A DNA stretch of 64,000 nt from the NCBI RefSeq assembly GCF_049651805.1, contig NZ_JBASCU010000022.1, positions 1 through 64,000 on the forward strand. Direction: 5' to 3'. Positions 43,630 to 51,366 of the stretch are shown here, piece by piece. Every line of letters begins with the position of its first letter. Position 1 is the stretch's first letter. The notes beneath the pieces are model-generated. The model was not told the origin of the DNA. It saw nothing but the letters and a program-made list of their open reading frames with translations, and did no database searches. The DNA is from Pseudolysinimonas_A sp049651805. GTDB taxonomy: Bacteria; Actinomycetota; Actinomycetes; Actinomycetales; Microbacteriaceae. Both the position numbers and the translations under genes were made by a program.

Positions 43630-44888
43630 TGGTCGGCCCGACCACCTACTTCGACGAGAGCACCGTCGACCGCCTCGACCCGCGAACCGCGAGCCTGGTG
43701 CGGCGACGTGCCGCCGCGCTCGGTCCGTCGTACCGGCTGTTCTACCGCGAACCGCTCGAGTTCGTGCGCGGCGAGCGGGCCCACCTGTTCGACGTCGACG
43801 GTGTCGACTACCTCGACGCGTACAACAACGTGCCCTCGGTCGGGCACGCGCATCCACGGGTCGTGGCGGCGATCGCCGAGCAGGCCGCGCGGCTGAACAC
43901 CCACACCCGGTACCTGTCGGAGCCGACCGTCGCCTATGCCGAGCGGCTTCTCGCGACGATGCCGATGCCGGGCGAGGTGATGTTCACCTGCACGGGCTCC
44001 GAAGCGAACGATCTGGCGCTGCGGGTCGCGAAGGCGGCGACCGGCGGCGAGGGCGTCATCGTCAGCTGGAACGCGTACCACGGCATCACCACCGAGATCG
44101 CCGGTATCTCCCCGTCGCTAACGGGCTTGGATGGCATGGCGCCCTGGGCCCGCGCCGCCCGGGGTCCCGTCACCGATGTGCCCTTCGCCGAGGCGGTCGC
44201 CGCGTCGCTTCGCGAGTTGGACGCGGCGGGCATCCGGCCGGCGGCGCTGATCGTCGACACCGTGTTCGCGAGCGACGGCGGGCACCCCGATCTCGAGGGA
44301 CTCGCCGAGGCGGTCGCCGTGGTGCGCGCCGCGGGTGGCCTGTTCATCGCCGACGAGGTGCAGCCCGGCTTCGGGCGTCTCGGGCACGGGATGTGGGGGT
44401 TCACCCGCTACGGGATCGAGCCCGACATCGTCACCATGGGCAAGCCCATGGCCAACGGGCATCCGGTCGCCGCGATGGTCGCCCGCCCCGACGTGCTGGA
44501 GCCGTTCGGGCGCACCATGCGCTACTTCAATACCTTCGGCGGCAACAGCGTCTCGATCGCCGCCGCCTCGGCGACGCTCGACGTGATCGAAGACGAGCAG
44601 CTCATCGAACACGCGCGGATCGTCGGCGGGCGACTGGCCGAGGGGATCCGGGGCTTGCGTGACGAGCGCATTCTCGCGGTGCGCGGGGCGGGGCTGTTCC
44701 TCGGCGTCGATCTGGTCGACGAGGCGTTCACCCTCGACGTGGTCAACGCGCTCCGCGACCGGCGCGTGCTGCTCGCGGCGAGTGGCCCCGACAACACGAC
44801 CCTCAAGATCCGCCCGCCCCTGGTGTTCGACGACGCCGACGCCGACCGGCTGCTCACCGAACTCGCCGCGGTGCTCGCCAGCTCGTGA
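43629..44888 (+). CDS. Class III PLP enzyme, probable O-phosphoamine phospho-lyase
   Basis: A 419-residue class III aminotransferase-fold protein. PLP lysine K272 sits in TMGKPMANGHPVAAMV; FIADEVQPGFGRLG carries the PLP-binding Asp, and MFTCTGSEANDLALR the cofactor phosphate site. GKPMxNGHP is typical of ethanolamine-phosphate and phosphohydroxylysine phospho-lyases rather than of ordinary transaminases, which usually have a different residue pattern there. With the adjacent kinase this gives a two-step elimination of ammonia and phosphate. Confidence 0.82.
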   Translation: MVGPTTYFDESTVDRLDPRTASLVRRRAAALGPSYRLFYREPLEFVRGERAHLFDVDGVDYLDAYNNVPSVGHAHPRVVAAIAEQAARLNTHTRYLSEPTVAYAERLLATMPMPGEVMFTCTGSEANDLALRVAKAATGGEGVIVSWNAYHGITTEIAGISPSLTGLDGMAPWARAARGPVTDVPFAEAVAASLRELDAAGIRPAALIVDTVFASDGGHPDLEGLAEAVAVVRAAGGLFIADEVQPGFGRLGHGMWGFTRYGIEPDIVTMGKPMANGHPVAAMVARPDVLEPFGRTMRYFNTFGGNSVSIAAASATLDVIEDEQLIEHARIVGGRLAEGIRGLRDERILAVRGAGLFLGVDLVDEAFTLDVVNALRDRRVLLAASGPDNTTLKIRPPLVFDDADADRLLTELAAVLASS

Positions 44889-44894
44889 CCGAGG

Positions 44895-45668
44895 TCAGAC
44901 GGCGCGCTCTTCGTTGATCGAGTTGGCACCGTCGACCACGATGAGCTGACCGGTGATGTACGACGCCTCGTCGGCAGCGAGCATGGCGACGACGTACGCG
45001 ACCTCGTCGGGCGTGCCCGGGCGTCCAACCGGCGTCGCGGCGCCCATGGCGCGCTCGCGCTCGGTGGCCGACCCGGTGTCGATCCAGCCCGGTGCGACCG
45101 CGTTGACGGTGACGCCGGATGCGGCGGTGTCGACCGCCGCGGCGCGTGTGAGGCCCAGCAGCCCGGCCTTGGCAGCGTGATAGGCGACGTCGCCGCGGTA
45201 CGCCTGCACCGGGCCCGATAGGGAGGACACGGTGACGATGCGCCCAAACCCGCGGGCGGTCATGCCGGGCACCACGGCGCGGATCATGAGGAACGCCGTC
45301 GTGAGGTTGCGCTCGATGGCCGCGTGCCACTGGGCGGTGGTGATCGCGTCGATCGACCCCGGACCCGCAGGCGTGGCCTGCGAGGTCATCCCGGCATTGT
45401 TGACGAGCACCGTGATGTCGCCGAACCGTTCCTGCGCAGCTCCGACGACGGCGTCGACACCGGCCTGGTCGGTGAGGTCGGCCACAACCCCCTCGGCCTC
45501 GATGTCGTCAGCGCGCAACTCGGCGACCCGCTCGAAGATGCGGTCGGTTGTTGAGGTGATGACGATGCGGCAGCCGTCGGCCCCGAGGCGGCGGGCGGCC
45601 GCCATCCCGATTCCGGTGGGGCTGCCAGCGCCCGTGATGACGGCGACCGACGCGGGTGAGGTGGTCAT
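44895..45668 (-). CDS. SDR-family oxidoreductase
   Basis: A 257-residue SDR from ATG 45668: VITGAGSPTGIGMAAARRLG, NNAGMTSQATPAGPG, Ser in VSSLSG, Y-x-x-x-K in YHAAK and the terminal VDGANSINEERAV. The unusual GSPTGIG binding loop has two extra residues. Convergent with the PLP enzyme gene (6 bp gap). A longer in-frame extension upstream has no ribosome site. Substrate unknown. Confidence 0.86.
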   Translation of the reverse strand: MTTSPASVAVITGAGSPTGIGMAAARRLGADGCRIVITSTTDRIFERVAELRADDIEAEGVVADLTDQAGVDAVVGAAQERFGDITVLVNNAGMTSQATPAGPGSIDAITTAQWHAAIERNLTTAFLMIRAVVPGMTARGFGRIVTVSSLSGPVQAYRGDVAYHAAKAGLLGLTRAAAVDTAASGVTVNAVAPGWIDTGSATERERAMGAATPVGRPGTPDEVAYVVAMLAADEASYITGQLIVVDGANSINEERAV

Positions 45669-45725
45669 GCGTGCAACTATCGCACTCTGATCTCGTCGTG
45701 GGCTGCCTTCGGGTCGGGGCGGCTG

Positions 45726-45840
45726 GTACGATCGATGCATAACCACCCGGATGTTTCGACTACCGGGCGCGGCCCCCGACTCGTCGGGGGCCTGCTTCTT
45801 TCTACGGCCAGCTCGGCGGCTTCGTGATCGTTCGTCCTTC
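45726..45840. repeat. Repeat A, copy 1 (NYN 3' end plus two-hairpin element)
   Basis: Aligns without large gaps to 51251-51366, in the same orientation, at a constant offset of 5525 bp. It covers a -10-like TACGAT (TATGAT in the other copy), two hairpins and the last dozen codons of the NYN gene. It marks one end of the duplicated block described in the findings. Confidence 0.85.
45739..45802 (+). ncRNA. Candidate small RNA with two hairpins, copy 1
   Basis: A conserved 64 nt element downstream of a -10-like hexamer. Stem 1 pairs 45746-45750 with 45763-45767 (CCCGG/CCGGG); stem 2 is a perfect 9 bp GGCCCCCGA-CTCG-TCGGGGGCC (45771-45792), followed by TGCTTCTTTCT, a weak terminator tail on the plus strand. 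No -35 box or coding frame is obvious. It could instead be a terminator shared by the minus-strand gene. Confidence 0.35.
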
Positions 45841-46458
45841 GGCGTCAATCAAGCGACGAGCGAACTGAGACGCGCGCAATGTGCCTTCCCGGATCTGTCG
45901 GACCGTCTCGATTCCCGTTCCCTCGAACGCCTTGTTGTAGTGCGGGCCGGCGACTGACACAAGGGCCACCCGGTACCCGCGTGCGCAGAGCATGCCGACT
46001 GGTGGGGCGAGATCGGAGTCGTTGGTGATGATCGCATACGAGTCAGCCACACCATCCAGCGCGTCGAGGATGAGGTGGGACGCCAAGGCGACGTCCGAGC
46101 CCTTCTCTTCCGGTCGCTTGACCCGCGCGGTCACGACCTTGCCGTTGTCTCCGACCTCCTCTGGGTGGATCGGCAAGTACTGCTTCACGAAGGAAAAGTT
46201 GCCTTCGACGATTTCGACATCGGTGGTGCGCAGTGCTCTCCAATAGATCTGTTGGCGCTGGCCGACTCCCGGATCCTTGGTCAGCGGCTTGAGTCGCGCA
46301 GAGAAGTACTTGACCTGCACGACGTCTCGGTGAGGAAACAGCCGTGCACACAGCGCAATGAGATCGAGCCACTTGTGCTGCGGGTGCCGATACTGCAGCA
46401 GAGCCTTGTAGAGCGCGAACCCATCGACGTACACCGCAACGGTCCGCCGTGCTCGCAT
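45802..46458 (-). CDS. NYN-domain (PIN-like) nuclease-family protein
   Basis: A 218-residue NYN protein. Acidic residues of the PIN-like active site are seen in VAVYVDGFALY, RPEEKGSDVALASHLI and IITNDSDLAPPV. NYN proteins are thought to process RNA. The C-terminus RTITKPPSWP is shared with the chimeric gene at 51327. A second NYN gene with the same motifs lies at 52183. No partner gene is obvious; the gene is 61 bp from dinB. Confidence 0.85.
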   Translation of the reverse strand: MRARRTVAVYVDGFALYKALLQYRHPQHKWLDLIALCARLFPHRDVVQVKYFSARLKPLTKDPGVGQRQQIYWRALRTTDVEIVEGNFSFVKQYLPIHPEEVGDNGKVVTARVKRPEEKGSDVALASHLILDALDGVADSYAIITNDSDLAPPVGMLCARGYRVALVSVAGPHYNKAFEGTGIETVRQIREGTLRASQFARRLIDAEGRTITKPPSWP

Positions 46459-46519
46459 GGACGGATGCTAACCCGCGCGACGAACCGTACAGGATCCCCA
46501 ACGGGATTGGTGGATAGCG

Positions 46520-47716
46520 TCACTCATGCTCGGGCAACAGCGGAGTCGACCACCCCGGATCGCGACCGAGCTGTGCCGCCCTCGCGACCGACGCCGCGCC
46601 GAACTTCTCGCGCACGGCATCCAGCACCGTGTCGAGGCGCACCCCCTCGCCCCAATCGATCGGCAGCTCCGGCTGCAGGTCGCCGGCCCGACGCAGCTGC
46701 GACAGCGAGACGCCGATGAGGGTGATGCCCCGGTCGGCGATCTCGGGCAGGGCGCCAGCGAGCAGACCCTGGGCGACGGCGAGCAGCACGGCGGTGCGAT
46801 CGGTCGGGGCGCCGATGGTATGCGACCGGGTCGCCTTCGCGAAGTCGCCGAAGCGCAGCCGCAGCACGACCGTGCGGCACGCGCGATCCCCGTCGCGCAG
46901 ACGGCGTGCGAGGCGGTCGATGATCTGGGTGAGCATGAGGTCAAGCTCTTCGGGGGAACGCGGGCGTCGGCCGAGAGCGCGCTGCGATCCGATCGAGCCG
47001 CGACGCCGCGTGGTGTCGACCGGTCGTGGGTCGCGCAGGCGGGCCAGCGCGTGCAGGTGGGCTCCGGATGCCTTTCCCAGCAGCCGCTCGGCCGTCGCCT
47101 CTTCGAGTTCGGCGAGTTGACCGACAGTGCGGATGCCGAGCCGGTGCAACTTCGCGGCGGTCACCCTTCCGACGCCCCACAGCCGCTCGACCGGCAGGGG
47201 GTGCAGAAACTCGCGCTCCCTGTCGGGCTCGACCACGAGCAGCCCGTCGGGTTTGCTCACCGCGCTGGCGACCTTCGCGAGGAACTTGGTGCGCGCGATG
47301 CCGACCGAGATGGGCAGCCCGACCTCCACCCGCACCCGTTCCCGCAGCCGCACGGCGACCTGCTCGGGCGTGCCGACGATGTGCCGCAGCCCGCCGACCT
47401 CGAGGAACGCCTCGTCGATCGAGATGCCCTCCACGAGCGGGGTCGTGTCGCGGAAGATCGCGAACACGTCTTTGCTCGCCTGAGAGTAGGCATCCATCCG
47501 CGGCGGAACGACCACGGCATCCGGACACAGCTCGAGCGCCTGCCGGCCGCCCATCGCGGTGCGCACCCCGCGGGCCTTCGCCTCGTAGCTCGCGGCGAGT
47601 ACCACTCCGCCGCCGACGATCACGGGGCGACCGCGCAGCCTCGGCGCATCCCGCTGCTCGACCGAGGCGTAGAAGGCGTCGAGGTCGGCGTGCAGCACGG
47701 TCGCCTCGCCCCGCAT
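46520..47716 (-). CDS. dinB: DNA polymerase IV (Y-family)
   Basis: A 398-residue enzyme from ATG 47716, 4 nt after GGGAGG. Palm residues are in VLHADLDAFYASVEQ and ISIDEAFLEVGG; GIARTKFLAKVAS and LWGVGRVTAAKL follow, then the little-finger domain. Error-prone bypass polymerase. There is no beta-clamp-like terminal pentapeptide that I can name with confidence (the end is STPLLPEHE). The first 36 codons and the upstream region are duplicated at 51886-52063. Confidence 0.92.
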   Translation of the reverse strand: MRGEATVLHADLDAFYASVEQRDAPRLRGRPVIVGGGVVLAASYEAKARGVRTAMGGRQALELCPDAVVVPPRMDAYSQASKDVFAIFRDTTPLVEGISIDEAFLEVGGLRHIVGTPEQVAVRLRERVRVEVGLPISVGIARTKFLAKVASAVSKPDGLLVVEPDREREFLHPLPVERLWGVGRVTAAKLHRLGIRTVGQLAELEEATAERLLGKASGAHLHALARLRDPRPVDTTRRRGSIGSQRALGRRPRSPEELDLMLTQIIDRLARRLRDGDRACRTVVLRLRFGDFAKATRSHTIGAPTDRTAVLLAVAQGLLAGALPEIADRGITLIGVSLSQLRRAGDLQPELPIDWGEGVRLDTVLDAVREKFGAASVARAAQLGRDPGWSTPLLPEHE

Positions 47717-47840
47717 GCCGCCTCCCGCCGCTCGATGGCCGGATCGTCGCACGCACGTGCGACACGAGAGTCCCGGGATGCCGCGGCCCGGCCGGGCAAT
47801 GCTTCAACCTGCCCCGAATGCGCGGGCAGGAAAAACCCGC
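47618..47840. repeat. Repeat B, copy 1 (dinB 5' end and upstream region)
   Basis: From the GRPVIVG codons of dinB through its start, the palindrome at 47746 and on to GGGCAGGAAAAACCCGCCCTC, this segment aligns to 51886-52092 in the same orientation. Small substitutions and a short spacing difference near the far end show that the copies have diverged. Confidence 0.85.
47746..47763. promoter_or_regulatory. LexA-like palindrome upstream of dinB
   Basis: GTCGCAC-GCAC-GTGCGAC is a perfect inverted repeat (7 bp arms) 30 bp before the dinB start. It has the TCGnAC-N4-GTnCGA spacing of actinobacterial SOS boxes (consensus TCGAAC-N4-GTTCGA) with one substituted base per arm. The same palindrome with a different spacer persists at 52013-52030. 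Confidence 0.5.
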
Positions 47841-47866
47841 CCTCCACCCATTGCCTACTTGAAGCC

Positions 47867-49054
47867 CTATCGCGATGCGCCTGGGTCTTCATTGAGGTCG
47901 GTGTTGCCGGTGACCGCCGCCCAGACTTCTGTGGCGATCCAGCGTTCTTTGGCTCCTCGTCCCCACCGCCCGGCCGAACGCAACCATCCGCGCCGCTCGG
48001 CCTTTCGGAGAGCGGCTGAAGCGGTCGGCTGACTGACTGAGAGCGCCCGCATCACCGAGCTCACCGTGACAACCGGGTTTCGGAAGATGATGTCGATCAC
48101 CGCGGGGAGCGCTGACCTATCGCCCGCCGACTCACGGCGGTACCGCTCCCGAGTCTCGACCAGTGCACGAATCCGCGAAGCACTCAGGTTCGCCTGCTCT
48201 TCGACCGCAGCGCAGAAGAACTGAACCCATTCCTCGATCTCGCCGCGTTCCCGCACCGCCTGAAGCCGGTCGTAGTAGGCATCGCGGTGGCGTTCGAAGT
48301 ACCCGGAGATGTGCAGGATCGGCGCCGTGAGAATGCCATCGGCGATGAGCTGGAATCCGATGAGGAGCCGCCCGATCCGACCGTTGCCATCGAGAAACGG
48401 GTGGATCGTCTCGAACTGGTAGTGCGAAAGGGCACACCGGAGCACCGGTGGCATGCTCGACGGCTGGTTGACGAAGCGTTCCCAATCGGCGAGGAGATCG
48501 CCGAGGTGGTCCTGATGCGGGGGAATGAACTTCGCAGTCTCAGGGCGGGCATTCGGTGAACCGATCCACACCGGCGAGGTGCGGAGGCTGCCCGGGGATT
48601 TCTCCTCGCCGCGCACATCCGTAAGAAGGGTCGCGTGCAGGGCGCATAAGAAGCGTTGGGTCAACGGCAGGGATGGAAGCAGCTCGGAGCCCTGCCGCAG
48701 CGCACCCAGGTAGTTGCTGACTTCCCTCAGGTTGTCGTCGAGGATCGGCGCGTCCTCGTTCGCGACCGAGAGCACCTCGCTGAGGGATGCCTGAGTTCCT
48801 TCGATCCGGGAGCTAGAAAGTGCCTCCTGAGCCATCGCCGGTCCGAGGAGAAGGTCGGGGTCATCGACGAGCAGCGCGAGGCCGGACAGGCGCCCGAGGG
48901 CGAGGTCGGCGCGAGATACCGAGGCCACCGTCTCCGGCCTGAGCTCGAGTTCGCGCGGCATTGGCTCGGGCAAGAAGTAGCTGTGCGGCCACGCGCTCAG
49001 CGGACGAGTGGTGAGCGATCCGAACCGGGTGCTCGTGAACAACTCCGCACGCAT
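47867..49054 (-). CDS. Fic-family AMP-transferase-like protein (class II inhibitory helix, C-terminal HTH)
   Basis: A 395-residue protein. Inhibitory helix SSRIEGT with E85 precedes the Fic core, whose motif is HPFLDGNGRIGR (H218). The final 80 residues contain a winged-HTH (MRALSVSQPTASAALRKAER), so it probably regulates its own gene. Fic proteins transfer AMP to hydroxyls; the inhibitory Glu keeps activity low until relieved. Stand-alone gene with a strong 9 bp inverted repeat upstream. Confidence 0.92.
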   Translation of the reverse strand: MRAELFTSTRFGSLTTRPLSAWPHSYFLPEPMPRELELRPETVASVSRADLALGRLSGLALLVDDPDLLLGPAMAQEALSSSRIEGTQASLSEVLSVANEDAPILDDNLREVSNYLGALRQGSELLPSLPLTQRFLCALHATLLTDVRGEEKSPGSLRTSPVWIGSPNARPETAKFIPPHQDHLGDLLADWERFVNQPSSMPPVLRCALSHYQFETIHPFLDGNGRIGRLLIGFQLIADGILTAPILHISGYFERHRDAYYDRLQAVRERGEIEEWVQFFCAAVEEQANLSASRIRALVETRERYRRESAGDRSALPAVIDIIFRNPVVTVSSVMRALSVSQPTASAALRKAERRGWLRSAGRWGRGAKERWIATEVWAAVTGNTDLNEDPGASR

Positions 49055-49088
49055 CGACTGCTCCTCAAACCTTGGGAAATGGGTCGGT

Positions 49089-49121
49089 AGTTATAAGACG
49101 GATGCGAATTAGCTTATAACT
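49089..49121. promoter_or_regulatory. Inverted repeat AGTTATAAG/CTTATAACT upstream of the fic gene
   Basis: Perfect 9 bp arms at 49089-49097 and 49113-49121 with a 15 nt spacer, centred about 51 bp before the Fic start in a markedly AT-rich patch. The TTATAA cores can also act as -10 elements. Best candidate operator for the HTH of the Fic protein. Confidence 0.65.
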
Positions 49122-49136
49122 TCACCGGCTACTTCC

Positions 49137-49212
49137 ATGGCTGACGCCCACGCGTTGGAACTCGGCCTCGGTGTCGGATGCTCACGTCGTCGGGTGGGAA
49201 CGCCCAGAGTGA
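49137..49212 (-). pseudogene. Remnant of RibD-C/dihydrofolate-reductase-like gene, fragment 3
   Basis: On the minus strand WAFPPDDV (about 49189-49212) is followed, after a frame change, by DTEAEFQRVG (about 49146-49175). The same two pieces are in the better preserved copies at 51.4-51.8 and 53.0-53.5 kb as WAFPPEDV and EADFQHAW or TETEFQRAW. Nothing else of the gene is left. Confidence 0.6.
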
Positions 49213-49233
49213 TTGCGCGCTGAACTCTGCCGC

Positions 49234-50469
49234 TCAGGTCACTCGCACGCCCGCGTCGGCAAGCAATTCTCGCGCGCGACCCCACCTTCGGTCGTCTGAG
49301 AACACCCGCCACGCCTCCGCGATTCCTTCGTCATGCACGGTGTCGCGGAATCTCCGGAACGCACCCCTGCCCTCGGTCGCGCGGGCCAAGCGATGGCGAA
49401 GGTCGTGATCCTGCTGGCGTTGAGCGAACGCCGCCATGTCGTTCCATGCATCCCGTGACGCAGTGCGCTCGAGCCGAAGCCAGCGCTGCGGGTCGGCGTC
49501 CACATCGATCGCGGCATCCATACCGACGGTCATCGGGTCGGTGTCATCCTCGTGGTACACCTCCCCGTTTTGGAGATCGACGTAGACCTCGCCTGCCTGT
49601 TCGTCTTCCAGGTGCGAACTGAGCATGTCGAGGTCCACGGCAACCTGCCGTGCGGGCGGCGACTCTCTCCTGAGCCGCCCCAACAGGTCGTCGGCGAGCA
49701 CCCGGTCTCCGGCAGCCCCGCGCGAGGTCAGACGATTGATGATCGACAACGCGATGGGCTCCGCCCGCTGCCGTCGGCGTTCCAGCGCCATCACGATTCC
49801 CGCGCCGAGCTGCTGCAATGCATCATCGACGTCGCGTCCCGCGATAGCGTCGAGGAACGCGTCGGCATCACCCGCCACTGTCGCGGCCCGGACGACGCGC
49901 AGGTCGAGCTCCGGAACCGCGGCCGCGTCGGGCCACGTTCGCAGAAGCATCGGATGCGGGCGGCTGGGCCGCTTCGGCACTGCGCCGGTCGAGTCGTCGT
50001 CCTCCCACCGCCGGCCGTACTGATCCGGTATCGCACCCCACCCCCAGTACGGGAGTGGAACCGGGGGCACAATCCCCAGCTCGTCCATCGGGTCGAGCTT
50101 CTTCTCACCCACGACGCACCGGTGCACCCACTCGTCGCCGAGATCGAAGGTGTACTGAAACTCGGCACCGAGCGCCACCGTCCTGGCGACCTTCGCTTCA
50201 GTCATGTCGACCGGAGCCAGGATCGGCCCGCCGGCGCCACTGGCCATCTCCGCCCCCGTCTCACCATCCGTGACCACCCGACCATCGGCCAGCGTGAACA
50301 TCGAAAGATGAGCACGGTCCCAGCGCGCGAAAGCGGTATCGATCGCCTCCGCCAGGTCGTGAAACGTGTGCGACGGCCCCACAGCGAACACTCGCCCTGG
50401 CGGCGGCCACAAGTGGTCACCCCGCCCACCCAGCAAGTGAACAGTTACCGACAGCCACGTGCGCGCCAT
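49234..50469 (-). CDS. pRiA4b ORF-3-like protein fused to a UPF0158-like domain
   Basis: A 411-residue protein. Residues about 1-150 match the pRiA4b ORF-3 fold: WLSVTVHL, TFHDLAEAIDTAFARWDRAH, FQYTFDLGDEWVHRCVV and DELGIVPPVPLPYWG. Residues about 285-411 (GEVYVDLQNGEVYHED, RWLRLERT, FRDTVHDEGIAEAWRVFSDD, GRARELLAD) look like the UPF0158 family. Neither part has a known biochemical role. It lies between the fic gene and vapBC. Confidence 0.75.
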   Translation of the reverse strand: MARTWLSVTVHLLGGRGDHLWPPPGRVFAVGPSHTFHDLAEAIDTAFARWDRAHLSMFTLADGRVVTDGETGAEMASGAGGPILAPVDMTEAKVARTVALGAEFQYTFDLGDEWVHRCVVGEKKLDPMDELGIVPPVPLPYWGWGAIPDQYGRRWEDDDSTGAVPKRPSRPHPMLLRTWPDAAAVPELDLRVVRAATVAGDADAFLDAIAGRDVDDALQQLGAGIVMALERRRQRAEPIALSIINRLTSRGAAGDRVLADDLLGRLRRESPPARQVAVDLDMLSSHLEDEQAGEVYVDLQNGEVYHEDDTDPMTVGMDAAIDVDADPQRWLRLERTASRDAWNDMAAFAQRQQDHDLRHRLARATEGRGAFRRFRDTVHDEGIAEAWRVFSDDRRWGRARELLADAGVRVT

Positions 50470-50533
50470 GCAGTCGAGAATGCCAGGTTCCGCTACCGGG
50501 ATCGACTTCGATCCCGGTACGGAGCGACGGAGC

Positions 50534-50935
50534 TCAGCTCTCGGTGACCGGGTCGAGGGTCGGGTAGCCCATGGCGACCGCAGCGGCGATCATGCCCGCG
50601 TCGTGCGTGACGATGGTCGCATCCAGGCCCGCGGCGATCACTGACCCGAGGTGGATCGCGTCGAGTGTCTTCACGTGCGGTCCGATGGCTTCGGCAGCAG
50701 CAAGCACGCCGTCGGTGACCGGCACGAAGCTGAGCACGTCGAGGAGTTCATCGCGACGGCTGACCGGAAGCCCTTCGCGGCGCAGCACCCGCGTCAGTTC
50801 GGTGCGAAGAACCCGGGAGGATACGAGTTGGTGCCGGCCGTCTGCTGTCGCCTGATCGATCCAGGCTGCAGATGAAGGCGAGTGCCCGAGCAACGCCCGG
50901 AGTGCGACCGAGGTATCCAGATAGTACGTGGTCAC
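50534..50935 (-). CDS. vapC: VapC-like PIN-domain ribonuclease toxin
   Basis: A 133-residue PIN protein. Acidic active-site residues lie in YYLDTSVALRALLG, SSRVLRTELTR, LDAIHLGS and TIVTHDAGM. PIN toxins cut tRNA or rRNA. Its start overlaps the antitoxin stop by 4 bp. Confidence 0.9.
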   Translation of the reverse strand: MTTYYLDTSVALRALLGHSPSSAAWIDQATADGRHQLVSSRVLRTELTRVLRREGLPVSRRDELLDVLSFVPVTDGVLAAAEAIGPHVKTLDAIHLGSVIAAGLDATIVTHDAGMIAAAVAMGYPTLDPVTES

Positions 50936-51180
50936 CGATCGCGCTCGTCAGCAAGTAGCTGGTCGATGGAGCCTGCGGACTGCAGCTCGTGTCGATCGAT
51001 TCCGGCCAGATGCGACCCGCCGGCCCGCTTCCGCGGCAACAGGACGCTCGACGGGTCGCGCGGGACGACCCGGGCGATCTCGCGATCATGCCGGGTGATC
51101 CGGTAGACCTCGCCCGCCTCGACCTCGTCGAGCATGACGGTCGGGTTCTGCCGAAGCTGTCCCACGGTGATGGTCTTCAT
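50932..51180 (-). CDS. vapB: VapB-like antitoxin (Phd/YefM fold)
   Basis: An 82-residue protein opening MKTITVGQLRQNPTVMLDEVEAG, then YRITRHDREIARVVP, the Phd/YefM DNA-binding fold; the tail (HELQSAGSIDQLLADERDR) should wrap the toxin. A -10-like TATGAT ends 7 bp before the ATG, so the message may be nearly leaderless. Confidence 0.88.
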   Translation of the reverse strand: MKTITVGQLRQNPTVMLDEVEAGEVYRITRHDREIARVVPRDPSSVLLPRKRAGGSHLAGIDRHELQSAGSIDQLLADERDR

Positions 51181-51186
51181 GTTGTG

Positions 51187-51218
51187 ATCATACTCGCGAA
51201 ATGTCTACTCATGTCTAC
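51187..51218 (-). promoter_or_regulatory. vapBC promoter and direct-repeat operator
   Basis: On the minus strand TATGAT spans 51192-51187. Upstream of it ATGTCTAC occurs twice in tandem (plus-strand 51201-51208 and 51211-51218), which puts GTAGACAT repeats over the -35 region. Tandem repeats here are expected for binding by the VapB/VapC complex. Confidence 0.45.
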
Positions 51219-51250
51219 GCAGCCATCACCGTCTCGTCGGGGGCGTGTCG

Positions 51251-51366
51251 ATATGATCGACCTATAACCACCCGGATGTTTCGACTACCGGGCGCGGCCC
51301 CCGACTCGTCGGGGGCCCGCTTGTCTCTACGGCCAGCTCGTGGGCTTCCCGATCGTTCGGCCCTCG
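51251..51366. repeat. Repeat A, copy 2
   Basis: Second copy of the segment at 45726-45840, with the -10-like hexamer reading TATGAT, the same two hairpins and the terminal codons RTIGKPTSWP. Same orientation as copy 1. Confidence 0.85.
51264..51327 (+). ncRNA. Candidate small RNA with two hairpins, copy 2
   Basis: Same CCCGG/CCGGG stem (51271-51275 with 51288-51292) and perfect GGCCCCCGA/TCGGGGGCC stem (51296-51317) as copy 1, followed by CGCTTGTCTCT. The core is nearly unchanged although the flanking coding sequence has diverged. This argues for a function of the core, but transcription is unproven. Confidence 0.35.

Noticed and set aside
45739..45802. Possible tRNA gene or tRNA-derived attachment site
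   Set aside because: There is no cloverleaf, T-loop or CCA-like end; the element has only two simple hairpins.
47820..47840. Terminator after the fic gene
   Set aside because: It has the GGGCGGGTTTTT half of the good terminator at 52077 but no matching upstream arm, so it is at most a vestige.
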